NCBI GenBank assembly: GCA_034521445.1
Contig: JAXHMM010000005.1
Coordinates: forward strand, 496,001 to 560,000
From: Balneolaceae bacterium
Lineage (GTDB): Bacteria; Bacteroidota; Rhodothermia; Balneolales; Balneolaceae
Reading direction: 5' to 3'
DNA: 64,000 bases
The position numbers were made by a program, and so were the translations under genes. Under the pieces are notes generated by a model. It worked only from the letters and a program-made list of their open reading frames with translations. It did not search any database and was not told the origin of the DNA. Positions within the stretch are counted from its first letter, which is position 1, and every line of letters starts with the position of its first letter. This document shows, in pieces, positions 28,634-37,164 of the stretch.

Positions 28634-29314
28634 TCAGGGCGTAATAATAGGGCCCCAGCGGGCAATTTGGGTCACAGCCTCCGACAGCACCTCGGAGTAC
28701 TCCGAGACGGCAGGATCCTCCGACACCAGGTTTTTCTGGCCTCGGGCCGTGCCGTAGCCGATTACCCGCTCCTGCACCACGTCCCAGTAGAGATAACGGG
28801 TCTCAAAAACCAGCAGCTGCAGCTCGCTGCCCTCATGTCCGGCGTAGTTGGATTCGGAGCTGGACTCTAACGTCCGGCGATAATGAAACTGGTCCAGGAT
28901 CAACAGGAACCGGGGCGTGCGATTCGGAAAGGCAAGAGCCTGGCGATTTTCGGGCACCATCACATGAAAGGAATCCGCATCCACCCTGAAAAGGCGCGAG
29001 CGGAAGTCCCCCCGCCCGGCGACGGCTTCGCCCGGCACCAGCCACGTCTCCGTTTCGGCAGCCGTGCTGAAGTGGGACTCCAGAAATTGGCGGAAGGTTT
29101 GCACCTCCGTAGTGCGCAGGGAACCAAAGGTGTGGCTGTACACGTCAGGGAAAAACTTCTTCTCAATAAGCAGGATGCCTACCGAAGCCTTGGTCTTTTC
29201 GGAGGCATACTCAGGGTCCAGGAAGTAGCTCTGCGTGGAGGAACATCCTGCCGCAATCACGGCTAAGCAGGCCAGGAAAACAAGGAGAATAAAACGTGAC
29301 GGATGGAATGACAT
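28634..29314 (-). CDS. Lipoprotein of unknown function
   Basis: The 226-residue protein starts at ATG 29314 with a lipoprotein signal (FILLVFLACLAVIAAGC, lipid Cys near 24). The upstream 13 codons in frame look like leader DNA, so I moved the start. The mature part has mixed beta and helix regions (ASVGILLIEKKFFPDV, TPRFLLILDQFHYRRTLES, LQLLVFETRYLYWDVVQERVIGYG). I recognise no family. It sits 52 bp from the convergent tricorn gene and away from msrA across a 211-bp gap. A periplasmic location is inferred from the signal. Confidence 0.7.
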   Translation of the reverse strand: MSFHPSRFILLVFLACLAVIAAGCSSTQSYFLDPEYASEKTKASVGILLIEKKFFPDVYSHTFGSLRTTEVQTFRQFLESHFSTAAETETWLVPGEAVAGRGDFRSRLFRVDADSFHVMVPENRQALAFPNRTPRFLLILDQFHYRRTLESSSESNYAGHEGSELQLLVFETRYLYWDVVQERVIGYGTARGQKNLVSEDPAVSEYSEVLSEAVTQIARWGPIITP

Positions 29315-29525
29315 GAGTGAACCGGACGTAATGGACGCGGATTTCTGCCACATGCAATTCGTTCAGGTAATATAAAAAAGCAGATGCCCGTATAATTTAC
29401 CAGAATAGACGAAACTATGTACCATTTTCACGAAAATTACGGAGGGGCCGAACCAATCAAGCCTGCGCCATGTTACATATATACGATACCCGGATACATG
29501 CGAACCCAACCCACCGCCCTGCGCC

Positions 29526-30176
29526 ATGAAAAATCTGTGGACCATCCTCACCATGACGGGGCTCCTGCTTGCGGCCGGGGCCTCACCCGCGCATGCACAA
29601 TCCTCCAACGTACAAACCCACCCCGATATGTCTTCATCCAACCTGCAGCAGGCCACCTTCGGAGCGGGATGCTTCTGGTGTGTGGAAGCCGTATTTGAAG
29701 AGCTCAAAGGCGTGGAGAAGGTAGTAGCCGGGTACGCCGGGGGACACGTGGAGAATCCTTCCTACCGGCAGGTGACCACCGGCACCACCGGCCACGCCGA
29801 GGTGACCCGCCTCACCTACGACCCCTCGGTCATCAGCTACGAGCAGCTGCTGACCGTGTTCTGGCACACCCACAACCCCACCACCAAAGACCGGCAGGGC
29901 GCCGACGTGGGACCGCAGTACCGTTCGGTGATCTTCTACCACAACGAGGACCAGAAGGAGCAAGCCGAAGCGTCGCTTCGGGAGACCGACGCCACCGACT
30001 TGTGGGAAGACCCCATCGTGACCGAAATCGAGGCCCTCGCCAACTACTCCGAGGCGGAAAACTACCACCAGAACTACTACAAGAACAACCCCAACGCCGG
30101 TTACTGCCAGGTGGTCATTGCGCCCAAGCTGAAAAAGCTCCGGCAGGATTTCGCCCACCTCATCAAGGGGAACTAG
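29526..30176 (+). CDS. msrA: Peptide-methionine (S)-S-oxide reductase, exported
   Basis: MsrA reduces methionine-S-sulfoxide in proteins, repairing oxidative damage. The 216-residue protein starts with a signal peptide (LWTILTMTGLLLAAGASPAHAQ), so it acts in the periplasm or on the outer face. The catalytic motif GAGCFWCVEAVFEEL carries the nucleophile Cys (about residue 50) with the usual Phe-Trp. GYAGGHVENPSYRQVTTGTTGHAEV and HTHNPTTKDRQGADVGPQYRS match the family. A Cys near the end (NAGYCQVV, residue about 197) could be the resolving Cys. Exported MsrA is the less common form. Confidence 0.93.
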   Translation: MKNLWTILTMTGLLLAAGASPAHAQSSNVQTHPDMSSSNLQQATFGAGCFWCVEAVFEELKGVEKVVAGYAGGHVENPSYRQVTTGTTGHAEVTRLTYDPSVISYEQLLTVFWHTHNPTTKDRQGADVGPQYRSVIFYHNEDQKEQAEASLRETDATDLWEDPIVTEIEALANYSEAENYHQNYYKNNPNAGYCQVVIAPKLKKLRQDFAHLIKGN

Positions 30177-30280
30177 CTCACGCTGAGCGGACGCGGGGCC
30201 GGGAAGGCCGACGCGCCATTCTGATTATTCTCTCTGGTATGCTATATTCGGTTGATGCGATCTCCAACCAATCTGCTGCC

Positions 30281-31393
30281 ATGAGATTTTCCAAACTCCC
30301 CTTCCTTATCCTCTGTGCGGCCCTGTTGCTGCCCGGACGCGCGGCCGCCCAGGCCGACACCACCATGACCTTCGAGGAGTACGATCCGGTCTCCACGCTG
30401 GTGGTACCCGAAAACCCCGTCCACCGGGCCAAGTTCCCCTTTGTGGACGTGCACAACCACCAGTGGCAAATGTCCTCCGATGAGGCGGACCTCGCCACGG
30501 TCGCCGCGCACATGGACACCCTCAACATGCGCGTGATGGTCAACCTGAGCGGCGGCAGCGGCGAGCGGATCAGCGGCGCCGCGGCCAACATCCGCGAACA
30601 GGCGCCGGGACGCTTCCTGGTCTTCGCCAACCTCGACTTTGACGGCTTCGGCACGCAGGACTGGACCGAACGCACCGTGAAACAGCTGGAAGAGGACGTG
30701 GCCAACGGGGCGCAGGGCCTCAAGATCTTCAAAAACCTGGGGCTGACCGCCACCGACGCGGACGGCAACCGCATCCCCACCGACCATCCGGACCTCGATC
30801 CGGTCTGGGCCGCATGCGGGCAGCTGGGCATCCCGGTGCTCATCCACACGGGCGAGCCGGCCGTCTTCTGGGCCCCCATCGACCGCTACAACGAGCGCTG
30901 GCTGGAGATGAAAATGTTTCCCAACCGCCACCGCGATCCCGACGAATATCCCTCCTGGGAGGAGGTGATGTCGGAGCAGTGGCACGTCTTCGAGAAGCAT
31001 CCCGAGACCACCTTCATCAACGCCCACCTGGGCTGGATGGGCAACGACCTGGCCCGCCTGGGCGACTTGCTGGATACCTATCCCAACGTCTACACCGAAA
31101 TCGCTGCGGTCATCGGCGAGCTGGGCCGGCAGCCCCGTTTCGCCCGCCAGTTTTTCATCGACTACCAGGACCGCATCATGTTCGGCAAGGACACCTGGCG
31201 GCCCGAGGAGTACTACGTCTACTTCCGCGTGCTCGAGACGGCCGACGAGTATTTCGAATACTACCGCAAGCGACACGCCTTCTGGCGCATGTACGGAATG
31301 GACCTGCCCGACGAGGTGCTGCGCAAGGTCTACTACAAGAACGCCCTGAAGGTTATTCCCGGCATCGACGAGTCACTCTTCCCGTCCGAGTAG
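30281..31393 (+). CDS. Amidohydrolase_2 family hydrolase, exported
   Basis: This 370-residue metal-dependent hydrolase begins with a signal peptide (FLILCAALLLPGRAAAQ). The metal-site motif FPFVDVHNHQWQ holds the two first histidines, followed by INAHLGWMGNDL and the acidic motif MFGKDTWRPEEYYVYF near the end. This pattern fits the Amidohydrolase_2 group. The substrate is unknown. ATG 30281 is chosen because it begins the signal peptide; earlier frame residues look non-coding. A TATATTCG promoter-like element at 30243-30250 lies 30 bp upstream. An earlier frame that overlaps msrA is rejected. Confidence 0.82.
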   Translation: MRFSKLPFLILCAALLLPGRAAAQADTTMTFEEYDPVSTLVVPENPVHRAKFPFVDVHNHQWQMSSDEADLATVAAHMDTLNMRVMVNLSGGSGERISGAAANIREQAPGRFLVFANLDFDGFGTQDWTERTVKQLEEDVANGAQGLKIFKNLGLTATDADGNRIPTDHPDLDPVWAACGQLGIPVLIHTGEPAVFWAPIDRYNERWLEMKMFPNRHRDPDEYPSWEEVMSEQWHVFEKHPETTFINAHLGWMGNDLARLGDLLDTYPNVYTEIAAVIGELGRQPRFARQFFIDYQDRIMFGKDTWRPEEYYVYFRVLETADEYFEYYRKRHAFWRMYGMDLPDEVLRKVYYKNALKVIPGIDESLFPSE

Positions 31394-31478
31394 GTTCCGG
31401 CGGATGAGAACCCGCGTGCCGTTTTACAATGGACGAACCTTTACCTGGCATACGTACCCAAAATAAAAACCCTCGATC

Positions 31479-32027
31479 ATGACTTCGATGACACGACTGC
31501 TGACCCTTTCGGTACTGCTTGGCTTTTTTACCCTGCTCCTTCCCTACACATCGTCCGCCCAGGAGCGCGGCGGCGGTGAGGTGCGCGCCAGTCCCAACGC
31601 ATCCGTGAGCCAGACCATCGGTACCACCGTGGTCTCGATCACCTACGGCCGGCCCGGCGTGAAAGGCCGCCAGGTATTCGGCGGACTTGAATCCTGGGGC
31701 GAGGTCTGGAGGACCGGCGCCAACGAATCCACCGCCATCACCTTCTCCGGCGACGTAACCGTCGAGGGAGAGACGGTGGAGGCGGGCACCTACTCCCTCT
31801 ACTCCATTCCCCGCGAGAACGGAAACTGGACCATCATCCTCAATTCCCAGCTCTCCTGGGGCACCCAGTACGACGCCTCGCAGGACGTGATCCGCGTGGA
31901 CGTACAGGCCGAGGAGGCCCCCATGCGCGAGTGGTTTATGATCTATTTCCGCAACCTCTCCGAATCGTCGGCCGAGCGCGTACTGCACTGGGAAAACGTG
32001 CGGGTGCCTTTCACCATCGAAGCCTGA
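31479..32027 (+). CDS. DUF2911 family exported protein
   Basis: The 182-residue protein has a signal peptide (LLTLSVLLGFFTLLLPYTSSAQ). The mature part carries the DUF2911 signatures ITYGRPGVKGRQVFGG and VWRTGANESTAITFSGDVTVEG. AGTYSLYSIPRENGNWTIILN and the C-terminal RVLHWENVRVPFTIEA follow. These proteins are frequent in Bacteroidota and related phyla, exported, and of unknown function. It is 85 bp downstream of the amidohydrolase, possibly in the same operon. Confidence 0.88.
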   Translation: MTSMTRLLTLSVLLGFFTLLLPYTSSAQERGGGEVRASPNASVSQTIGTTVVSITYGRPGVKGRQVFGGLESWGEVWRTGANESTAITFSGDVTVEGETVEAGTYSLYSIPRENGNWTIILNSQLSWGTQYDASQDVIRVDVQAEEAPMREWFMIYFRNLSESSAERVLHWENVRVPFTIEA

Positions 32028-32111
32028 CCGCCGATCGACAGCGACGGGTCACATAATGCGCCAAGGCCGGGAGGGGCCCTGCCCCACCACGGCATTCTTC
32101 TACTTTTTACC

Positions 32112-33062
32112 TTGTTCTGGGGAGCCAACTTCATCCTGGCCGAGGTGGCCCTGATGGAGATGAAGCCCATCTCATTCAGCGTCTCCCGCTTTGCCATGGG
32201 GGGACTGGCCATGTTTGCCGTGCTCTGGTACCAGTGCCGCGACGAGGCGCGCACGAGCGGCACCTACGTCCCCTTCCTCCCCAAACTCGACCGCTCCGAC
32301 TGGCCCCGCATGCTGGTCATCTCCGTTATCGGCGCCACCCTGGCGCCCTGGCTGGGCATCGAGGGACTGGGACTCACCCACGGGGCGCGGGCTTCCCTGT
32401 GGCTGGCGCTGGGACCCGCCATCAGTACCGGCCTAGGCTACCTGCTGAGCACCGAGCGCATGGGACGTTTCGGCTACCTTGGCATCGTGCTGGCCATGGC
32501 GGGCACGGTGGTCCTGGCCCTCGACGGACTGCAGCCCGAGCAAGGCTACTGGCTGGGCGACCTCATCCTGATCGCCGCCCTGGCCCTCACGGTGGTGGAG
32601 CTGCACCTGATCAAGCCCCTTGCCCGCAAATACGGGTCGGTCTCCGTGGTAGCCCTCCGCACCGCCATCGGGGGCGCCCTCTACCTGGTCATCGCCTCCC
32701 CCGCGCTGGCCGGGGAGCCCTGGCTCTCGCTGGGGGCGTGGACCTGGATCGCCATCCTGGCGGGCGGCGCCGTAGGCGTGGGTATCGGCCAGTGGGTAAA
32801 GGTACGAGCCCTGCGAAAACTGGGCCCCACCCAGGTGGTGCTCTACGGCAACATGGTGCCCGTCGCCGCCATCCTCATTGCCTGGCTGAGCATCGGCAAG
32901 AACCCCTCGCTGCTTGAGCTGCTTTCAGGATTCCTCATCGTCAGCGGCGCCATCCTCATCCAGATCATCGACGCCGGAGCGCGTCGCGCGCGGCTCCGGC
33001 AGGGCGAGGCGGACAACGGGGAGGACGACGTGAACGTGGTGGCCGGCACCAGCGGCGAATGA
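32112..33062 (+). CDS. DMT-superfamily (EamA) transporter, start uncertain
   Basis: An integral membrane protein of at least 316 residues, with about 10 helices in two EamA-type halves. GANFILAEVALMEMKPISFSVSRF in the first half and PTQVVLYGNMVPVAAILIAWLS in the second are typical. The substrate cannot be told from sequence; members export metabolites. The first available start is TTG 32112, but the frame is open upstream and encodes LPHHGILLLFTLFWGANF, the usual first helix. No ATG, GTG or TTG lies upstream in this frame. Either CTG 32079 is used or a small indel has split the start from an ATG at 32056 in another frame. It converges with the TonB receptor with a 4-bp gap. Confidence 0.82.
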   Translation: MFWGANFILAEVALMEMKPISFSVSRFAMGGLAMFAVLWYQCRDEARTSGTYVPFLPKLDRSDWPRMLVISVIGATLAPWLGIEGLGLTHGARASLWLALGPAISTGLGYLLSTERMGRFGYLGIVLAMAGTVVLALDGLQPEQGYWLGDLILIAALALTVVELHLIKPLARKYGSVSVVALRTAIGGALYLVIASPALAGEPWLSLGAWTWIAILAGGAVGVGIGQWVKVRALRKLGPTQVVLYGNMVPVAAILIAWLSIGKNPSLLELLSGFLIVSGAILIQIIDAGARRARLRQGEADNGEDDVNVVAGTSGE

Positions 33063-33066
33063 GTCT

Positions 33067-35526
33067 CTAGAAGCGCATGCTCAGCTCCAGCATGACGTTG
33101 CGGCCGGCCTGCGGGTAGTAGTAGTTGAAGAACTGCCTTTCGCCCCCGCTGATGTAGCCGAAGGTGTAGCCGTTCGACTCGTAGCGATGGTCCAGTATGT
33201 TGTTGAGCTGCAACGTGGCCCGTATGTTCTGCGCGAAATCGAGTCCCCCGAAACCGTAGGAGAAGCGCAGGTCGTTGATCCAGTAAGGGTCCAGCGAGCG
33301 GCTGCGAGAGCCGGTATTGTCCAGGTACTGCCGGGAGACGTGCTTGGAGGTCCACTCCCCGGTGAATTCCCCCGCGGTAAAGGAGAGCATGGAGTTGGCT
33401 ACCAGGGAGGGCGAAAAGGCGATGGGGGCGTCTTCGTAAACGTCGGCCTCCTGGCCGCCCGTGTCGTAGTTGTCCAGGTAGTAGGTGTAACGTTCGATGC
33501 GGTTGCGGCTGAGGGTGGCGTTGCCTGACCACTCCAGCCCGGGGAGCAGGCGCAGTCCGCCCTGCAGCTCGATGCCCGCGCGGTAGCTCTCGGGCACGTT
33601 CCTGCGCACGTAGGCCCCCACGTCGTTGATCTCGCCGGTCAGGATGAGCTGGTCCTTGTAGTCCATGTAGTAGAGATTCACCCCGGCCTGCCAGGTGGGA
33701 CCCGTGGCGCGCCAGCCCAGCTCCCAGTCGTAGAGGCTCTCGTGGGCGGGACGGTTTTCGGGGGTGGAGTTCACGTACTCGTCGCGTGTGGGCTCCTTGT
33801 TGCCCACGCTGAGGGAGACGTAGACCCGTTGTCCCGGGGAGGGACGCCAGACCGCCCCCAGTTTGGGATTGAAGAAGGTGAGCCGGTCGGTCTGCTCCAC
33901 GTTGACGATCTCCTCGCCGCCGCCCGGACGCGGGCGGGTGTCCACGCCCAGGAATTCGTAGGTAATGTGACGCACCTGTGCGTCGGCAAAGACGTTGAAG
34001 GAGTCGGTGAGATACCAGTTGGCCTTTACCCAGGAATTGAAATCGGTCTTGACGCCATCGTTGTCGTAGTAGCGCTCGTCCACGTCGGACTGCCCCGCGA
34101 AGCGGGCCCAGACCACCTCCCCGAAGTGGCTGCCTAGGTATTCGTTGTAACCCCCGCCCGCGGTGACCGTCAACGCGCCCTCCTCGCGGTATTCGGCCGA
34201 CCAGACGCCCCCGTAGAAATGGTTGTCCAGCCAGAGACGGCGCACCAGGTCGCTCTGGGTCACGGTCTCCCCACCCGCCTGCACCGGTCCGATGCCGTAA
34301 TCCTCGAGCGGCTCCCCGGCGTGGTATTCCTCGTAGTAGCCGCGGCCGTAGGTATAGTGCAGGGAGGCGCTGGCCTTCCAGCGCTCCCCCAAATCATGGG
34401 AGTAGTGAAGCTGGTAGTGGTCCTGCTGGTAGTTGTCGGTCTGGTTGTCGTAGGGCTCGCCCTCCTTCTCCTGTCCGGCGGGATTGTAGGTGCGGTCCTC
34501 CTCCAGGCGGCTCTCCGAAACCCCGTACCAGGCCTGGTAGGTATGCTCCTCGCCGGCGAAGACGTCGGCCCGAAGCAGGCTGTTCTCCCACTGTTTGGAG
34601 CCGGAGAGGTAGAAGGACTTCAGGTCAGACCAGGCGCGGTCGATGTAGCCGTCGGAAGCAATTTTGGAGAGGCGTCCCTCAAACTGCCAGCCGTTGTCCA
34701 TCAGCCCGGAGCCCAGCATCACGTTGGCCTTGCGGGTGGCAAAGGAGCCCACCGAGGTGTTGACCTCCCCGTAGGGCTCGGGATTCATACCGGTGGTCCG
34801 GATGTTGATGCTCGAACCGAAGGCGGCCGCGCCGTTGGTGGAGGTGCCCACGCCGCGCTGGATCTGTATGTTCTCCACGGAGGAGGCCAGATCGGGCAGG
34901 TTCACCCAGAATACGCCGTGCGACTCCGCGTCGTTGAGAGGCACCCCGTTGATGGTGACGTTAATGCGCGTCTGGTCCACCCCGCGGATGCGGATGGCAG
35001 AGTAGCCGATGCCCGTCCCCGCGTCGGAGGTGGTGGTGACCGAGGGGGTGTTGCCCAGCAGGTAGGGTACGTCCTGTCCCAGGTTCCTCTTTTCAAGCTC
35101 CTCGCGCGAGATGTTCTCGTAGGCCATGGGAGTGGACTCATCTACACGCAGCGCGCTCACAAAAGCGGCGTTGCTGAGCACGGCTGTGGGTTCCAGGCTG
35201 ATCTCCAGGTCGGTGCCCCCCTCCTCTACGTTGACCCGCCGGGTGCGGTAACCCACATAGGTGATTCGCAGTATGGGGGAGGCATCTTCCAGCATGGTGA
35301 GACGGAAGGTACCGTCATCGCCGGTGGACGTGCCGTTGGAGGTGCCCGCCTGCAGAATGTTGGCCGAGGGAAGGGGATCGCCCGTCCCGGCGTCGAGCAC
35401 CCGTCCGCTGACGGTCTGCGCCTGCAGGGTATGGGAGCCCAGGGTGAAAAGTAGAAAGGCTGCCGCAGCGAGGGCGAGGCAGCTTCGTTTCGGGCCTGCG
35501 CCCGTGAAAAGCGTGGATAATAACAT
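33067..35526 (-). CDS. TonB-dependent receptor, TPP-riboswitch controlled
   Basis: The 819-residue outer-membrane protein has a signal peptide (LALAAAAFLLFTLGSHTLQAQ) and an N-terminal carboxypeptidase-regulatory-like domain (about residues 38-110). The plug domain follows, with NLGQDVPYLLGNTPSV and RIRGVDQTRINVTINGVPLNDAES (about residues 140-240). A large beta barrel ends in MLELSMRF with a terminal Phe. The plug type is common in Bacteroidota. A TPP riboswitch sits directly upstream on the same strand (35599-35677), so the likely substrate is thiamine or a precursor. No thiamine gene lies nearby, so this rests on the switch. Translation may be blocked by a hairpin over its ribosome site. 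Confidence 0.93.
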   Translation of the reverse strand: MLLSTLFTGAGPKRSCLALAAAAFLLFTLGSHTLQAQTVSGRVLDAGTGDPLPSANILQAGTSNGTSTGDDGTFRLTMLEDASPILRITYVGYRTRRVNVEEGGTDLEISLEPTAVLSNAAFVSALRVDESTPMAYENISREELEKRNLGQDVPYLLGNTPSVTTTSDAGTGIGYSAIRIRGVDQTRINVTINGVPLNDAESHGVFWVNLPDLASSVENIQIQRGVGTSTNGAAAFGSSINIRTTGMNPEPYGEVNTSVGSFATRKANVMLGSGLMDNGWQFEGRLSKIASDGYIDRAWSDLKSFYLSGSKQWENSLLRADVFAGEEHTYQAWYGVSESRLEEDRTYNPAGQEKEGEPYDNQTDNYQQDHYQLHYSHDLGERWKASASLHYTYGRGYYEEYHAGEPLEDYGIGPVQAGGETVTQSDLVRRLWLDNHFYGGVWSAEYREEGALTVTAGGGYNEYLGSHFGEVVWARFAGQSDVDERYYDNDGVKTDFNSWVKANWYLTDSFNVFADAQVRHITYEFLGVDTRPRPGGGEEIVNVEQTDRLTFFNPKLGAVWRPSPGQRVYVSLSVGNKEPTRDEYVNSTPENRPAHESLYDWELGWRATGPTWQAGVNLYYMDYKDQLILTGEINDVGAYVRRNVPESYRAGIELQGGLRLLPGLEWSGNATLSRNRIERYTYYLDNYDTGGQEADVYEDAPIAFSPSLVANSMLSFTAGEFTGEWTSKHVSRQYLDNTGSRSRSLDPYWINDLRFSYGFGGLDFAQNIRATLQLNNILDHRYESNGYTFGYISGGERQFFNYYYPQAGRNVMLELSMRF

Positions 35527-35530
35527 GGAA

Positions 35531-35559
35531 TCCTCCGTCTTATGGTTATAAGAGGAGGA
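35531..35559 (-). promoter_or_regulatory. Ribosome-site sequestering hairpin before the TonB receptor
   Basis: On the minus strand the GGAGGA ribosome site (35531-35536) pairs with TCCTCC (35554-35559). A 6-bp stem TCTTAT/ATAAGA with AACC loop sits inside, with one bulged base. The start codon lies 4 bases beyond the hairpin. This is a good expression platform for the TPP switch, but the switching pairing is not proved. Confidence 0.7.
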
Positions 35560-35598
35560 GGTAGACTTGCAAGAAAAGCGCCGGCAGGTGCCGGTTCG

Positions 35599-35677
35599 AG
35601 GTTTCCCTACGCCGGTGTTATCCGGTTCAGGTTCTCAGGGTATGATCTCAGCCCGCAGTTGCAAGCACCCCCAACCT
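35599..35677 (-). ncRNA. TPP riboswitch (THI element)
   Basis: Read on the minus strand, the conserved core is clear. GGGGTGC opens the first arm. CTGAGA with ATACCCTGAGAACC forms the pyrimidine-sensing arm. ACCTGAACCGGATAACACCGGCGTAGGGA is recognisable in segments as the pyrophosphate-sensing arm. A P1 stem is formed by AGGTT and AACCT at the two ends. The TonB receptor start lies about 72 bp downstream. TPP binding would be expected to shut off the receptor gene. Confidence 0.92.
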
Positions 35678-35838
35678 TTGAGTCGGTGTGTGGTGTAAGA
35701 CGCAGAAGATAGGGGCTTGGCCCCAGGAAGGCAAGAGCGGCGGGTCACTACATCTGGGCCCGCCGCAAACCTTGGCTGATAACGGCGATATGCCTACCTT
35801 GGGAGTCGACCCACGCGAACCCAAGCCACTTCATTTCC

Positions 35839-37146
35839 ATGAAAAATCTGTTCCCGCTCCTGTTTACCCTCCTCGCAACCGCCGTGCTGCTGGCCTCCTG
35901 CGGGGGCGGAGACGGGGACGATCCCGGCACATCGCAGCTGCAACCCCAAATCGAGGCGGCCGACCTGCAGCGGCACATCGCCTTCCTGGCCTCTGACTCG
36001 CTGCGGGGTCGCGAGACGGGCACCGCGGGCTCGGCGCGTGCGGCCGCCTGGATTGCCGACCACTTCCGCGACTTCGGACTGGAGCCGGCGGGAGACGCCG
36101 GCGGCTCCTCCTGGTACCAGGAGTTCACCGTCAACATGTCCATTCTCAACAACCCCCATAGCCCCGACACCGCCTCCTTCGCCGACGAGGAACGGCTGGC
36201 GCGCAACGTGGCCGCACTGGTGCGCGGCACCGACCGTCCCGGCGAGTACATCGTCATCGGAGCGCACTACGACCACCTGGGCATGGGACGCTTCGGATCC
36301 CTTTTCGACCGCGCACAGCCGCAGATCCACAACGGGGCCGACGACAACGCCTCGGGCACGGCGGGCGTGCTGGAACTGGCCCACTGGTTCAGCGAGCATC
36401 CGCCGGAGCGCAGCATGCTCTTCCTGGCCTTTTCCGGGGAGGAGATGGGACTCCTCGGTTCCCAGCATTTCGTGGAAAACCCCACCGTGCCGCTGGACAG
36501 CGTCATAGCCATGGTCAACATGGACATGATCGGGCGCCTGCAGGACAACCGGCTGATGATCTTCGGCACCGGATCCTCCGGCGGCTGGGAGGAGCTGCTG
36601 GAGGCCGCCGCCGACCCCGCCGACTCCCTGCAGATTGATACCGTCCCGGACGGAACGGGGGCCAGTGACCACACCAGCTTCTACAACCGGCAGATCCCCG
36701 TGCTGCACTACTTCACCGACACGCACGCCGACTACCACCGCCCGTCGGACGATCCCCAGTACGTCAACTACGAAGGCCAGGACCGGGTGCTGGAGCACCT
36801 GCGCCGCCTGGTTTCGGCCATGGACACCCTGGAGCGGTCCAGCCTGGCCTACACCGAAGCGCCGGTCACCCAGTCGCGCGAGGTGGCCATGGAAGGCCCC
36901 ACCATGGGTGTGACGCCCGACTATGGTTTCGACGGGGAGGGCATGCGCGTCACCGGCGTGCGAAGCGGGGGTCCCGCCGACCGCGCAGGCCTGAGGGGCG
37001 GCGACGTAATCGTGAGGCTGAACGGCCGCGAGGTGGGGGACATCTACGGCTACATGGAGGCCCTCAATACGCTGGAGGATGGCGCCGAGACGCAGGTTAC
37101 CGTCGTGCGGGAGGGCGAGGAGCACACCTTCACCCTGCAGTTCTGA
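35839..37146 (+). CDS. M28 family zinc aminopeptidase with PDZ domain, lipoprotein
   Basis: The 435-residue protein starts with a lipoprotein signal (LLFTLLATAVLLASC, lipid Cys near 21). The M28 domain shows the zinc ligands in order: IGAHYDHLG (His), HNGADDNASGTAG (Asp), FSGEEMGLLG (Glu-Glu), VNMDMIGRL (Asp) and DTHADYHRPSDD (His). After about residue 340 a PDZ domain follows (SGGPADRAGLRGGDVIVRLNGREV). Such enzymes release N-terminal amino acids in the periplasm. A TACCTTGG promoter-like element is at 35795-35802. Confidence 0.9.
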   Translation: MKNLFPLLFTLLATAVLLASCGGGDGDDPGTSQLQPQIEAADLQRHIAFLASDSLRGRETGTAGSARAAAWIADHFRDFGLEPAGDAGGSSWYQEFTVNMSILNNPHSPDTASFADEERLARNVAALVRGTDRPGEYIVIGAHYDHLGMGRFGSLFDRAQPQIHNGADDNASGTAGVLELAHWFSEHPPERSMLFLAFSGEEMGLLGSQHFVENPTVPLDSVIAMVNMDMIGRLQDNRLMIFGTGSSGGWEELLEAAADPADSLQIDTVPDGTGASDHTSFYNRQIPVLHYFTDTHADYHRPSDDPQYVNYEGQDRVLEHLRRLVSAMDTLERSSLAYTEAPVTQSREVAMEGPTMGVTPDYGFDGEGMRVTGVRSGGPADRAGLRGGDVIVRLNGREVGDIYGYMEALNTLEDGAETQVTVVREGEEHTFTLQF

Positions 37147-37164
37147 CAGCCGGGACAGCCCGGA

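Noticed and set aside
37147-37164. Short hairpin CCGGG-CCCGG between M28 and M14 genes as a terminator
   Set aside because: The stem is only 5 bp and there is no T-run on either side.
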